Of a stretch of DNA of 64,000 nt, positions 8,239 through 17,467 are shown in pieces; positions within the stretch are counted from its first letter, which is position 1; every line of letters begins with the position of its first letter. Under the pieces are notes generated by a model. It saw only the letters and a list, made by a program, of their open reading frames with translations, was not told where the DNA came from and did no database searches. This DNA comes from Noviherbaspirillum massiliense JC206 (GTDB lineage: Bacteria > Pseudomonadota > Gammaproteobacteria > Burkholderiales > Burkholderiaceae_D). The DNA lies in the NCBI RefSeq assembly GCF_000312045.1, contig NZ_HE978635.1, forward strand, positions 188,674 through 252,673, read 5' to 3'. Both the position numbers and the translations under genes were made by a program.

Positions 8239-9387
8239 ATGCTCAAATCGATCATCTTCGGACAGGATGCAAAGCAGGCATTGCGCGTGCAACGGCTCCT
8301 GCTTGCCGCCAGCACCTATTTTTTCTGTTCCCTGTTTGCCGCCTATTCCATCTGGAGCGGCCTGCTGAGCAACGTGGATCTGCGCTCCCTGCTTGCCTGC
8401 GCACTGCTGATCAATCTGGTTTTTTATTGCCTCATCCGTTTCAATGTCAATCTCCGGGCCCGCGATCCCAGCCTGACCATTCCTCAACTCATCGCCGCGA
8501 CCTTCTTCAATACCTACCTCGTCTATTACGCGGGCAGCGCGCGCGGCGCCTACATCATGGGTTACCTCCTGATCCTGGTATTTGCCATGTTCAGGCTGCG
8601 CCCGCAGCAGGTCCTGCTGATCGGCTCACTGACCGTCGCCATGTACGGCATCATCATCGGTGTCGAGTTCGCTGCTGTCCGGGACCACGCCAATCTCGCT
8701 CTCGAATTCGGCCAATGGCTGGTGCTGTGCTTCGTCTATCCCTGGTTTGCCTGGATTGCCCGCCATATCATGAGCGGCCGCCGCGAACTCCAGGAGAGCA
8801 ATGAAAGGCTTGCCGCGGCGCTGCGCGAAAATGAAGCCGCGTTCAAGATCATCCAGGAACAGGCTGCGCATGATGAATTGACCGGGCTCTTCAACCGCCG
8901 CTACATGGTAGAGGCACTGCGGCAGGAACACGGCCGGGCCGAGCGCACGCGCGAGCCGTTCTGCGTCCTGATCATCGATATCGACCACTTCAAGAACATC
9001 AATGACAGCATCGGTCATCTGGCCGGCGACAACGTCCTGGTCGCGGTCACCCGCACCATCGCCGCGCAATTGCGCACCGCGGACAGGCTGAGCCGGTATG
9101 GCGGCGAGGAATTTCTTCTGCTGATGCCCTCGACCACCCTGTCCGAAGCCAGATTCGGCGCGGAGCGGATCCGCGCCTGCGTGGAAGAAAACCGGGTTGC
9201 CGAGGCCGACGCCATGATCCGGGTGACGGTTTCCATCGGAGTTGCCGAATTCCGGCCCGGCATGTCGATCGATATGCTGCTCTCCAATGCCGACCGCGCG
9301 CTTTACCGCGCCAAGAACAATGGCCGCAACCGGGTGGAATATTGGGAAGACGGCGTGCCCGCTGCCTCAGTCGTACAGTATGGATAA
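8239..9387 (+). CDS. Membrane diguanylate cyclase (GGDEF)
   Basis: From the ATG at 8239, after a GGAAAGG ribosome binding site, the product has 382 residues. The first 195 residues contain about six hydrophobic segments (a MASE-like membrane sensor). A short coiled region (RELQESNERLAAALREN) leads to a GGDEF domain with DELTGLFNRRYM, the active-site motif GGEEF and an RxxD site (RTAD) five residues ahead of it. It should make c-di-GMP with product inhibition. It lies 3 bases upstream of a PAS-GGDEF-EAL gene and probably forms an operon with it. Confidence 0.92.
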   Translation: MLKSIIFGQDAKQALRVQRLLLAASTYFFCSLFAAYSIWSGLLSNVDLRSLLACALLINLVFYCLIRFNVNLRARDPSLTIPQLIAATFFNTYLVYYAGSARGAYIMGYLLILVFAMFRLRPQQVLLIGSLTVAMYGIIIGVEFAAVRDHANLALEFGQWLVLCFVYPWFAWIARHIMSGRRELQESNERLAAALRENEAAFKIIQEQAAHDELTGLFNRRYMVEALRQEHGRAERTREPFCVLIIDIDHFKNINDSIGHLAGDNVLVAVTRTIAAQLRTADRLSRYGGEEFLLLMPSTTLSEARFGAERIRACVEENRVAEADAMIRVTVSIGVAEFRPGMSIDMLLSNADRALYRAKNNGRNRVEYWEDGVPAASVVQYG

Positions 9388-9390
9388 AGA

Positions 9391-11220
9391 ATGAACATGA
9401 ACTGGATCATTGCAGGCTTCGCCGTATTGCTGGTGCTGGCCTCCGGCTTCGCTGCCGGCTATCGCAAGTGGAAGTGGCGTGCCCGCGGCCAGCGCGAAGC
9501 GCGGATCGCGCATCAGAGCTACCGGCTCGCCACCGAAATGGCGAACGAAGGATTTTATGTGCTCAGCCCGGTCGTTTCTACCGCTGGCGCAGTGACCGAC
9601 TGGACCGTCACCGATTGCAACGAGCAGGGCGCCGCCTATCTCGGACTGCAGAAGCATGAGGTCATCGGAAGTAATTTTTCCCGTTTCTGCTCTGCGGCAT
9701 CCTTTGCCAACCTGCTGCACATCTGCGCGCGGGCAGTGGAGGACGGTTATTACGAAGACCAGCATGAGGAAGAGGCGGATTCGCCGTTCAGGATCAGGTG
9801 GGTGCATCGGCAACTGATCGCGACGAAGTCGGGCCTGGCCATCGCGCTGCGTGACATTTCGGGCGAAAAATATCATGCGCTCGAAATGTCCCGGCTGGTT
9901 AACGAAGACGCGATTACGACCCTGCCCAATCGGAAATGGCTCACCGATGCTTTTCCGAAGATGCTCGAAGATGCCCGGCAAAAGGCGGCATTGCTGTTCA
10001 TCGATCTCGACGACTTCAAGAACGTCAATGAGGCGCTCGGTCACCCGGTCGGGGACCTGCTGCTGCGCGCTACCGCAATGCGCTTCAAATCCGTGATAGG
10101 CAGCCAGGACCAGGTAGTCAGGCTGGGCGGGGACGAATTTGCCATCGTCCTGACTGCAATGAACAACAATGGCGAAGCGGTGCGCGTGGCGGAACTGGTG
10201 AATGAAATCCTGCGCTTCCCGCTCGAACTGGTGAAGGGGAAGAAAACCATCACGGCGTCGATCGGCATCAGCATCTTCCCCGATGACGGCAAGGACACCG
10301 ACACCTTGCTGAAATGCGCTGAAATCGCCATGTACGCGGCGAAAGACAGCGGCAAGGCGCAACACCGCTTCTACAATTCGTCGCTCTATGAAAGACTCAA
10401 GGGCCGCCTGATGCTGGAGCATCAGCTCGCGGACGCGATCGAGAAAGACCAGTTCATCCTCCACTACGAGCCGCGCATGGATGTGGCAAGCGGCAAGCTG
10501 AGCGGAATGGAAGCACTGGTACGCTGGCAGCACCCCGAGCGCGGCCTTGTGATGCCGCTGGAATTCATTCCGCTGGCGGAATCGACTGGCCTGATCCTCA
10601 GACTGGGCGACCTGATCATCGACAAGGCATGCTCGCAGCTTGCGCTCTGGAGAAAGGCCGGACTGCCTGTCGTGCCGGTGTCGATCAACATTTCGGCCCA
10701 CCAGTTCAATTCAGGCAATCTGAGCCAGACCTTCTTCGCTGCATTCGACAAGTACAAGATCAATCCGCAAACGGTCGAGATCGAACTGACCGAATCGACG
10801 ATGCTGGGTGACCAGAGCTCGACCGAGAAAGAGTTGGCTGCGCTGAGGACGATCGGGGTCAAATTGCTGATCGACGATTTCGGCACCGGATATTCGTCGC
10901 TGGCACAGCTGCAGCGCCTGAAAATGGATATTCTGAAAGTGGACCGTGCCTTCCTGAGCCAGCTTGAAAAGACTGCCGAGGGCAAGATCTTCGTCAGCGC
11001 GATCATCTCGATGGCGCACGCGCTCGGGATGCGGGTCATTGCGGAAGGCGTGGAAACGAGAGCGCAGCTCGACATCCTGCGATCGCTTTCCTGTGATGAA
11101 GTACAGGGCTACTACTTGTCGAAACCGCTGCCGCCGGAGGCAATGGCACGGCTGCTGGCAGACCGCGAGTCGGGGCTGCGGAATGCCTTGCCGTCCGACG
11201 CTGCCGCGCTTCAGGTTTGA
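9391..11220 (+). CDS. PAS-GGDEF-EAL c-di-GMP enzyme
   Basis: A 609-residue protein with one N-terminal membrane helix (about 3-22), a PAS-like region (about 40-160), GGDEF (about 165-330) and EAL (about 345-595). GGDEF is intact in VRLGGDEFAIV, but the inhibitory RxxD is absent (GSQD at that place). EAL is intact in SGMEALVRW, with DDFGTGYSSLAQL present. It follows the membrane cyclase by 3 bases and has its own RBS (GGATAAAG). The pair may couple synthesis and degradation of c-di-GMP at the membrane. Confidence 0.92.
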   Translation: MNMNWIIAGFAVLLVLASGFAAGYRKWKWRARGQREARIAHQSYRLATEMANEGFYVLSPVVSTAGAVTDWTVTDCNEQGAAYLGLQKHEVIGSNFSRFCSAASFANLLHICARAVEDGYYEDQHEEEADSPFRIRWVHRQLIATKSGLAIALRDISGEKYHALEMSRLVNEDAITTLPNRKWLTDAFPKMLEDARQKAALLFIDLDDFKNVNEALGHPVGDLLLRATAMRFKSVIGSQDQVVRLGGDEFAIVLTAMNNNGEAVRVAELVNEILRFPLELVKGKKTITASIGISIFPDDGKDTDTLLKCAEIAMYAAKDSGKAQHRFYNSSLYERLKGRLMLEHQLADAIEKDQFILHYEPRMDVASGKLSGMEALVRWQHPERGLVMPLEFIPLAESTGLILRLGDLIIDKACSQLALWRKAGLPVVPVSINISAHQFNSGNLSQTFFAAFDKYKINPQTVEIELTESTMLGDQSSTEKELAALRTIGVKLLIDDFGTGYSSLAQLQRLKMDILKVDRAFLSQLEKTAEGKIFVSAIISMAHALGMRVIAEGVETRAQLDILRSLSCDEVQGYYLSKPLPPEAMARLLADRESGLRNALPSDAAALQV

Positions 11221-11324
11221 AATACTTCGCAGGGATATGCTGTTTTTTTGCTGTAGCAAGCGCAAAATAATTGTAGACTCTCCAATGCACTGGTATTTGG
11301 CTTAGACGGATCGCGAACCCCTTG

Positions 11325-14111
11325 ATGAACAGACAAGAACTTCTTCTCGCCGCGAGAGCTGAATGCCTCAGACTGTTTGCACTATTGCTTCCCGATCTGC
11401 CCAAACGCTGTGCCGACAAGTTGTTTTCCATGGCGGAGCAATCCAGGGATTATGCAGAACAGCGCATCTTCCTGGATGCGTACGGAGCACTCGTCAAGCG
11501 CAAGGCCGATCTGGCCAGGCAACTGGAAGCCGGCCTGTCAGAACTGACCAGCAGGGCGCTTCACACCGTATACAAGAATGAGCGCCGGGCCCTGATCGGT
11601 GCCATCTCCGCCGATTCCCTGTCCCTGGTGGATTCCTCGATCATCGAGGATGAGCTGAAGCTGGGGAGACTGACGAGCCGCTTCCATGCCAAGTCGGGTG
11701 CGCAGATACGCGAGCTGAACCTGCGCGTTGCAACACTGTTCGAACAGAACAATGTCGTCGAGAGGGAAAATCCTTTCCGCCCTTACCTGTTCTCCCGTGC
11801 CATCTCGACCGCCGTCGATGACATAGGCTTGTCCCCGGATGCAGCCAAGGCGGCTTCCGGGGAACTGACCAACGAACTGCTTGACGGCGTGGACGGCATT
11901 TACAGGGCCTTGAATGCCTTGTTCGAAAAAAACGGCGTGACGAACAAGCTGCGGATGCAGCCCAAGCCCCTGCGGGAGCAATTTTCAGCATTCGCAAAGG
12001 ATATTTTCGGCGAGTCCGGCCGTTCCGATACGGCCAAAGCCGAAACAAGGGGGGCGGCTGGCACGATCCGCAAGCCCGAAGGCCAGACGGACGGAGCGCG
12101 TAGTGAATCCCGGCTCAGGAAAGTGGAGCAGCTTTTGCGCATGGTGCGCCGAAAGGCCGTGCCTGCTGCGCCCGGGGTGTCGGAGGACATCGCGGGCAAT
12201 CCATCCCGTATAGCCCCGCCGGCAGCAGCCGGCTGGTTTCCTTCAGTCCCCTCCGGCACTGTTCCAATGCCCGGCGAAGCGACGGATCCGGCTATGGGGC
12301 TGGCATCGTCCCTCGGTCATGAAGGCAGGATGGTGCCGGACCCCGATGGCACCGGATTTGCGCCGAATGCGGCTTACCCCGCGCTTTTCACAGCGGGCAT
12401 TATGCAACCGGGCGGACAAGCCGGCGGCGCTTCGCCTGAGGCGACTTCGGGCCTGAAATATTCCGTCCTGCGCGACGGCATAGCCCATGCGGCCAGCGAT
12501 CCTGCTTCCGGCCTGCCGATGCTGGATGCCAGCCTGTTGGAAGGCTGGGCTTCTGGCCCCCAAATTGTGGGCGACACCTTGAAGCAGTTCCTGGGCGGTG
12601 TTAGTTCGGATACCGCTTCTGGGCCTGCCACAGGAGACGGCGCGCTGCCCCAGGCGCCGAAAGCGCCGGTCGACCTGAGCGAAAGCTCGGTCTATCACGT
12701 CCTGAAAGAAAGAAACATCAACAAGCTGGATGATGTGCTGGGCGATGACGGCGAAGTCCGCAACCTGATTTTCGAAAGCCGACAGACGCTGATCAGCAAG
12801 GCGAAAGACATCAATGAAATGATGACCATTGATGTCGTGGGCATGATTTTCGAGTTCATCCTGCGCGACCCCCAGGTTCCGGCGGAGGTGCGTGCCCAGC
12901 TCGGCCGGCTCCAGCTGCTTCTGCTGAAGATGGCGCTGCTCGACGCGCGACTGCTGACCCAGCAGGGCCATCCTGCACGCAAGCTGATCAACCGCATCGG
13001 CACCATTTCCCAAGGGGCCAGGGAACACGATCCGTTCAGCGGCCGGCTGACCGCGGAAATCCACCGGATCGTCGAAGCCCTGCTATCCGATGATGCGCAA
13101 GACAACAGCGCGCTCGCTGCCAGGCTGCTCGAGGAATTCGAAGCCTTTGTCGCCCACGAACTGAGATTCGGCAATGCCAGCGTCGAGCGCGCCGTCGAGG
13201 TGGTGGAAGAGGCCGAAAAGCGGACCGCGTATGTGGCGCAACTGCGGGCCAGGCTGAGGGACGCCTTCACGGTGGTGAAAACCGAGCCCTACCTGCAAAA
13301 GCTGATTGAAGACTGGTGGCTGCTGGCAATCGAAAAAGCCGAGCATGCCGGTCCCCAGCTTGCCCTTCGCTATCGGCAGGTCGTGCCCGAGCTCGTGTGG
13401 AGCATCCTCGACAAGCGTACCGACCGCGACCGCTCCCAGTTGCTGTCGCTGCTGCCGAACCTGCTGCGCGACCTGAAGGCTGGCCTCGACCTGGTGAACT
13501 GCAGCGCAAAGCAGGAATTCCTCAGCTGGCTGATCGACAACCACACCCGGGCCATCAAGGCCGTGGGCATCCGTTCGGAACTCCTGTCCCTGCAATGGGT
13601 GCAGGATGGGTTCAAGGACTTTACCGGGCAGCCCGTGTCCCGAGATGCCGTCATCCCCGATGAAGAGCTCGGTGACGTGGAATTCCATCGAAGAGTGCTG
13701 AATGATGCGATCGAAGACCTGAGGGTGCAGCTGAACCTGAGCGGCCCTATCCTGGACTTCGGCCACGAGCTGCTGGGCCGGGACGGTGACGAGGCCGACG
13801 CTGCAGAATCGGAAGGCGCCGAAGCCCCGGATGCGGAACAGGTGCTCGGGCGTCTGAGCGTGGGCGTGCCGATCGAAATCAACCTGGATGGCACATCGCG
13901 CTATGCGACGCTCAACTGGATGAGCGTGCATGCCAAACACATGGTCCTCAGCTTCGAAGGAAGCAGCACGCCCACCATGATCACTGTGCGCCTGTTCCGC
14001 AGGCTGCTCGCCAATGGGCGGGCCCGCTTCATGGAAGCTGCGCCCTTGTTCGAAAGGGCGGTCACGGCACTGCTCGAAACTGCGGACCAAGTGGACGAAA
14101 TTTTTGAATAG
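11325..14111 (+). CDS. DUF1631 family protein
   Basis: A large 928-residue protein from the ATG at 11325 (a TTG three bases upstream is also possible). The N-terminal segment with RCADKLFSMAEQSRDYAEQR and the C-terminal segment beginning VGVPIEINLDG agree with the DUF1631 family, which is sometimes mislabelled thymidine phosphorylase. The middle (about 230-450) is low-complexity Gly/Ala/Pro-rich, and the flanks are mainly helical. The last 120 residues form a beta-rich module (YATLNWMSVHAKHMVLSFEG) that recalls PilZ folds, but the RxxxR motif is missing. It follows two c-di-GMP genes with its own AT-rich leader. Function is unknown; a role in c-di-GMP output is my inference from position. Confidence 0.8.
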   Translation: MNRQELLLAARAECLRLFALLLPDLPKRCADKLFSMAEQSRDYAEQRIFLDAYGALVKRKADLARQLEAGLSELTSRALHTVYKNERRALIGAISADSLSLVDSSIIEDELKLGRLTSRFHAKSGAQIRELNLRVATLFEQNNVVERENPFRPYLFSRAISTAVDDIGLSPDAAKAASGELTNELLDGVDGIYRALNALFEKNGVTNKLRMQPKPLREQFSAFAKDIFGESGRSDTAKAETRGAAGTIRKPEGQTDGARSESRLRKVEQLLRMVRRKAVPAAPGVSEDIAGNPSRIAPPAAAGWFPSVPSGTVPMPGEATDPAMGLASSLGHEGRMVPDPDGTGFAPNAAYPALFTAGIMQPGGQAGGASPEATSGLKYSVLRDGIAHAASDPASGLPMLDASLLEGWASGPQIVGDTLKQFLGGVSSDTASGPATGDGALPQAPKAPVDLSESSVYHVLKERNINKLDDVLGDDGEVRNLIFESRQTLISKAKDINEMMTIDVVGMIFEFILRDPQVPAEVRAQLGRLQLLLLKMALLDARLLTQQGHPARKLINRIGTISQGAREHDPFSGRLTAEIHRIVEALLSDDAQDNSALAARLLEEFEAFVAHELRFGNASVERAVEVVEEAEKRTAYVAQLRARLRDAFTVVKTEPYLQKLIEDWWLLAIEKAEHAGPQLALRYRQVVPELVWSILDKRTDRDRSQLLSLLPNLLRDLKAGLDLVNCSAKQEFLSWLIDNHTRAIKAVGIRSELLSLQWVQDGFKDFTGQPVSRDAVIPDEELGDVEFHRRVLNDAIEDLRVQLNLSGPILDFGHELLGRDGDEADAAESEGAEAPDAEQVLGRLSVGVPIEINLDGTSRYATLNWMSVHAKHMVLSFEGSSTPTMITVRLFRRLLANGRARFMEAAPLFERAVTALLETADQVDEIFE

Positions 14112-14477
14112 CGCCGACGGCCGGAGCGGCCGGTTTCCTTCCCTTCCGCGGCGCCATTGCCTGCACCGCGCACTCTCCTTCTTTCGCACTAAGCCGCACA
14201 AAGTCTGCGGCGCAATTCATTAAGCGCGGTCAAAGCACCATCCCAGAGTTGAGGCAGCATTGTCTTGCAGCCTGGTATTCCAACCGCATGCCAGGCTTCA
14301 TGCGGCAGGATGACGCGGGCAAACAGGCAAGACAAATTGCAATCGCATGGAAACCATGTTCAATGCAGCATGTCTTAATGGCATTGGTGGCTTCATTGTC
14401 TGAAGCCTAGCCTATCTACTTGCGCAACAGAAAGCCTGCTCACGCAAGCGGCGCGGCAGCAACAGGGACTGGGATGC
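14112..14477. other. Leader and promoter region of the formate dehydrogenase locus with two perfect hairpins
   Basis: No ORF is supported. Two perfect inverted repeats stand out: CCGCATG-N8-CATGCGG at 14285-14306 and GGCTTCA-TTGTC-TGAAGCC at 14389-14407. The second ends 70 bases before the DUF3306 start. They could be operators or RNA leader structures for the operon. Confidence 0.5.
14115..14140 (+). terminator. Possible terminator after DUF1631
   Basis: A GC-rich hairpin (CGGCC-GGAGC-GGCCG) starts a few bases after the stop codon and is followed by TTTCCTTCCC. The T-run is poor, so confidence is modest. Confidence 0.4.
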
Positions 14478-15059
14478 ATGGATTCTGACAGCTTTTTCCG
14501 GCGCTGGGCCAAGCGCAAATCCGAGGTCGGAGCTGGCAAGGCACCGCCTGAACCTGAATTCCCCGCGCGCAACGATGTCTCCCCGAAAGGAACAGAGCCT
14601 GCTCCGGCATCTCCTGCGCAGCGACTTCCCACCCTGTCCGATGTTGCGGCATTGAATGCCGATTCGGACTATTCGAAGTTTCTGGCGGAAGGCGTGCATC
14701 AGACGGTGCGCCGGGCGGCGCTGAAAAAGCTGTTTGCCGATCCTCACTTCAATGTCATGGACGGCCTGGATATCTACATTGCGGATTACACCAAGGCTGA
14801 ACCGATACCCGCAGCCATGCTCGCCGCCTTGCGTCACACTCAAAGCCTGTTCCATTCGATCACCGCCCTGGAACAGCCGGAAGCAGATGGCGAAGATGGG
14901 CGGCCAGACCAGGCGGAAGCGATGGAGCCGGCTGTCGGCAAGTCGGAAGCAAGCCCGGCGGCCGCCGATGAAATGAAAGGCGAGCTGGCACAAGGGGCCG
15001 GAGCCGATGCGCCCCCGCCGAGCCAGTCGTCCGCGCCTGATACCTGTAAGGATGCCTGA
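14478..15059 (+). CDS. DUF3306 family protein of formate dehydrogenase loci
   Basis: A 193-residue soluble protein. The N-terminus (FFRRWAKRK) and the central segment (AALKKLFADPHFNVMDGLD, YIADYTKAEPIP) are diagnostic of DUF3306. Genes of this family are characteristically found next to formate dehydrogenase genes together with DUF3305; here the DUF3305 gene lies at the other end of the locus. The tail is acidic, Ala/Pro-rich and probably disordered. Function is unknown, presumably in enzyme maturation or assembly. It is the first gene of the putative operon and ends 7 bases before the ferredoxin gene. Confidence 0.85.
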   Translation: MDSDSFFRRWAKRKSEVGAGKAPPEPEFPARNDVSPKGTEPAPASPAQRLPTLSDVAALNADSDYSKFLAEGVHQTVRRAALKKLFADPHFNVMDGLDIYIADYTKAEPIPAAMLAALRHTQSLFHSITALEQPEADGEDGRPDQAEAMEPAVGKSEASPAAADEMKGELAQGAGADAPPPSQSSAPDTCKDA

Positions 15060-15066
15060 GGATTGC

Positions 15067-17178
15067 ATGCCTACTCAATTCAAGCTCTGCAATTGCAACC
15101 ACAGCGCGCCGATCGATGCCGCCGACGCGGAGAAGCTCGGCACGGTATTGGGAACAGGGCCGCTGCCCGTGGCGACGCAGTTATGCCGTCGCGAACTCGG
15201 CAGCTATGAGGATGCCATCGGCGCTGCGCAGGCGACCGTTGTTTGCTGCACTCAGGAAAGCAGCGTCTTCAGTGCGCTTGCACAGCAACGGGAAGCAGTT
15301 GCGCCGGTCCGCTTCGTCAATATCCGGGAAGCCGCCGGCTGGACTGTCGAGGGCAAGGAATCGCTGCCCAAAATGGCGGCCCTGCTGGCGGAAGCGGCCT
15401 TGCCCGAAGCCGACCCGGTGCCAACCGTCACTTACGTGTCGCATGGCAAGCTGCTGATCGTCGGCGCTGCCGAGCAGGCATTGCGATGGGCGAACAGCCT
15501 GCGCGAGCACCTGGAAGTGAGCGTGCTCCTCACCGGCAGCTCCGCAGCCGATGCCAGCCTCATGCTGGAAGACCGCCTGTTCCCGGTCTTTTCGGGAAGC
15601 GGCGTGCAGATCAGCGGCTGGCTCGGTGCATTTCATGTTGAGTGGCAACAGGACAATCCGATCGACCTCGAACGCTGCGTGCGCTGCAATGCCTGCGTCG
15701 AAGCCTGTCCGGAACATGCCATCAACCTTCTGTATCAGGTGGACAGGGACACATGCCGCGAGCATGGCGATTGCGTCAAGGCTTGCGGCGCCATCGGCGC
15801 GATCGACTTTGCCCGCAGCGAAACCGGTCGCAGCGCCGAATTCGACCTGATCCTCGACCTGTCACCCGAGCCATTGATCGCCCTGCACCAGCCGCCGCAG
15901 GGATACTTCGCCACCGGTAACGCGGGTGGCGATCCGGTCGACATCGCCCTGCGCCTGACGCAAATGGTCGGCGACTTCGAAAAGCCGAAATTCTTCGCCT
16001 ACAAGGAAAAGCTGTGCGCCCATGGCCGCAACAGGAAGACCGGGTGCAACGCCTGTATCGAGGTGTGCTCGGCGCAGGCGATTGAAAGCAACGGCGACCA
16101 TATCGCCGTCAACCCCAATCTATGCGTCGGCTGCGGCGCCTGCACCACGGTTTGCCCTTCGGGCGCGCTCAGGTATGCCTACGCGACTGCGCCCTATACG
16201 GGCCGGCGCCTGAAAACCCTGCTGACGACGTATGCCGAAGCCGGCGGCGAACAGGGCGCGCTCCTGTTCCATGCCCAGGGCCAGGGCGCGGCACTGATCA
16301 GGCAGCTCGGCCGCCTGGCAAAAGCCACGCAAGCAGTGCGGGGATTGCCGGCGCGAGTGATGCCGGTGGAAGTGCAGCACATCGCTTCGGTCGGGATCGA
16401 CCTCTGGCTGACGGCGATCGCCTACGGCGCAAGCGGCATCGCCGTGCTGGCCACCGGCGAAGAAGCACCGCAATACATTGCCGCACTGCAGAAACAGATG
16501 GCGGTGGCCCAGGCCATCCTGTCGGGCTGGGGATATGCCGGCACCCATCTGCGGTTGATCGAAGCATCGAGCCCGGCCGAGCTCGATGCCGCCTTGCGCG
16601 CGATGCCGCTCGGCCTGGCGCCGCAGCAGCGGGCAACCTTCCTGCCTTCCGCCGACAAGCGCAACACCCTCGATTTCGCGCTCGAACACTTGTACCGTCA
16701 TGCGCCGCAGCAGAGGGACGAGCTGCCGCTGCCGCCGGGTGCGCCATACGGTGCGGTGCAGGTCAATACCGATGCCTGCACTCTCTGCATGGCCTGTACC
16801 GGCGCCTGCCCGGCATCCGCCCTGATCGATACGCCGGACCTGCCGCGGCTGCGCTTCATCGAAAAGAATTGCGTGCAATGCGGCCTGTGCGTGCAGACCT
16901 GCCCGGAACAGGCGATTACGCTGATGCCGCGCCTGGCAATGACCGAGGCGGCGAAAAAGCCGGTCACCCTGAACGAAACCGAACCATTTGTCTGCATCCG
17001 CTGCCACAAGCCTTTCGGCACGCTGAAGATGGTGGAAAACATGCTGGCTCGGTTGATGGAGCATGGCGCCTTCGCCGGCAACCTCGACCGCCTCAAGATG
17101 TGCGGCGACTGCCGGGTCATCGACATGATGGAAAAGAAGAGCGTACCAGCGGTGACTGCCCTGCGGCGGCCGCGCTAG
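15067..17178 (+). CDS. Multi-cluster 4Fe-4S ferredoxin-type protein of the fdh locus
   Basis: A 703-residue cytoplasmic iron-sulfur protein from the ATG at 15067 (TGAGGA precedes it; an in-frame ATG at 15052 is the alternative). Three Cys-rich regions carry ferredoxin motifs: around residue 206 (CVRCNACVEACPEHAI plus a second set), around 320-370 (CNACIEVCSAQAI, CVGCGACTTVCPSGAL) and around 575-625 (CTLCMACTGACPASAL, CVQCGLCVQTCPEQAI). A C-terminal CIRCHKPFG..CGDC motif suggests an extra metal site. Proteins of this kind accompany the TorD/FdhX-type formate dehydrogenases. The likely role is electron transfer or cluster delivery; this is inference. Confidence 0.85.
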   Translation: MPTQFKLCNCNHSAPIDAADAEKLGTVLGTGPLPVATQLCRRELGSYEDAIGAAQATVVCCTQESSVFSALAQQREAVAPVRFVNIREAAGWTVEGKESLPKMAALLAEAALPEADPVPTVTYVSHGKLLIVGAAEQALRWANSLREHLEVSVLLTGSSAADASLMLEDRLFPVFSGSGVQISGWLGAFHVEWQQDNPIDLERCVRCNACVEACPEHAINLLYQVDRDTCREHGDCVKACGAIGAIDFARSETGRSAEFDLILDLSPEPLIALHQPPQGYFATGNAGGDPVDIALRLTQMVGDFEKPKFFAYKEKLCAHGRNRKTGCNACIEVCSAQAIESNGDHIAVNPNLCVGCGACTTVCPSGALRYAYATAPYTGRRLKTLLTTYAEAGGEQGALLFHAQGQGAALIRQLGRLAKATQAVRGLPARVMPVEVQHIASVGIDLWLTAIAYGASGIAVLATGEEAPQYIAALQKQMAVAQAILSGWGYAGTHLRLIEASSPAELDAALRAMPLGLAPQQRATFLPSADKRNTLDFALEHLYRHAPQQRDELPLPPGAPYGAVQVNTDACTLCMACTGACPASALIDTPDLPRLRFIEKNCVQCGLCVQTCPEQAITLMPRLAMTEAAKKPVTLNETEPFVCIRCHKPFGTLKMVENMLARLMEHGAFAGNLDRLKMCGDCRVIDMMEKKSVPAVTALRRPR

Positions 17179-17467
17179 GCTCTTTTCGCAAAACGACTGC
17201 GCACCCCGCCTGTCGACCTGCGGCGCTCGGCCTGCTCTCTGCGTGCATGCGCTTATTTGGTGTGCGGCAAACGAGGTGGAACAAGTCCTGTGCAGAGGGA
17301 TTGAACCTCTGGTCACACTTCTTATCAAACGGCCATGTCGCGTGTTGATCCGGCAGGGCAGGGAGTGCGGGACTTGCGGTTTGGCCCGACACGATGATTT
17401 CAAGGCTGACGATGACGCATCGATCCATGACGCATAAGGTACCAAGCCGTCCAGGCGGAGGCATGCG
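17179..17467. other. Intra-operon gap with a strong hairpin
   Basis: There is an unusually long gap of 289 bases between the ferredoxin and chaperone genes. At 17289-17317 it holds TGTG-CAGAGG-GATTGAA-CCTCTG-GT-CACA, a stem with a 7-base loop. Read on the minus strand this looks like a tRNA T-arm (loop TTCAATC), but no complete cloverleaf can be built around it. It may be an RNA processing or attenuation element. Confidence 0.45.

Noticed and set aside
17243-17437. Possible tRNA or small ORF in the FDH gap
   Set aside because: Only a T-arm-like hairpin is present. No acceptor, D or anticodon arms can be paired, and the small frame has no RBS or domain.
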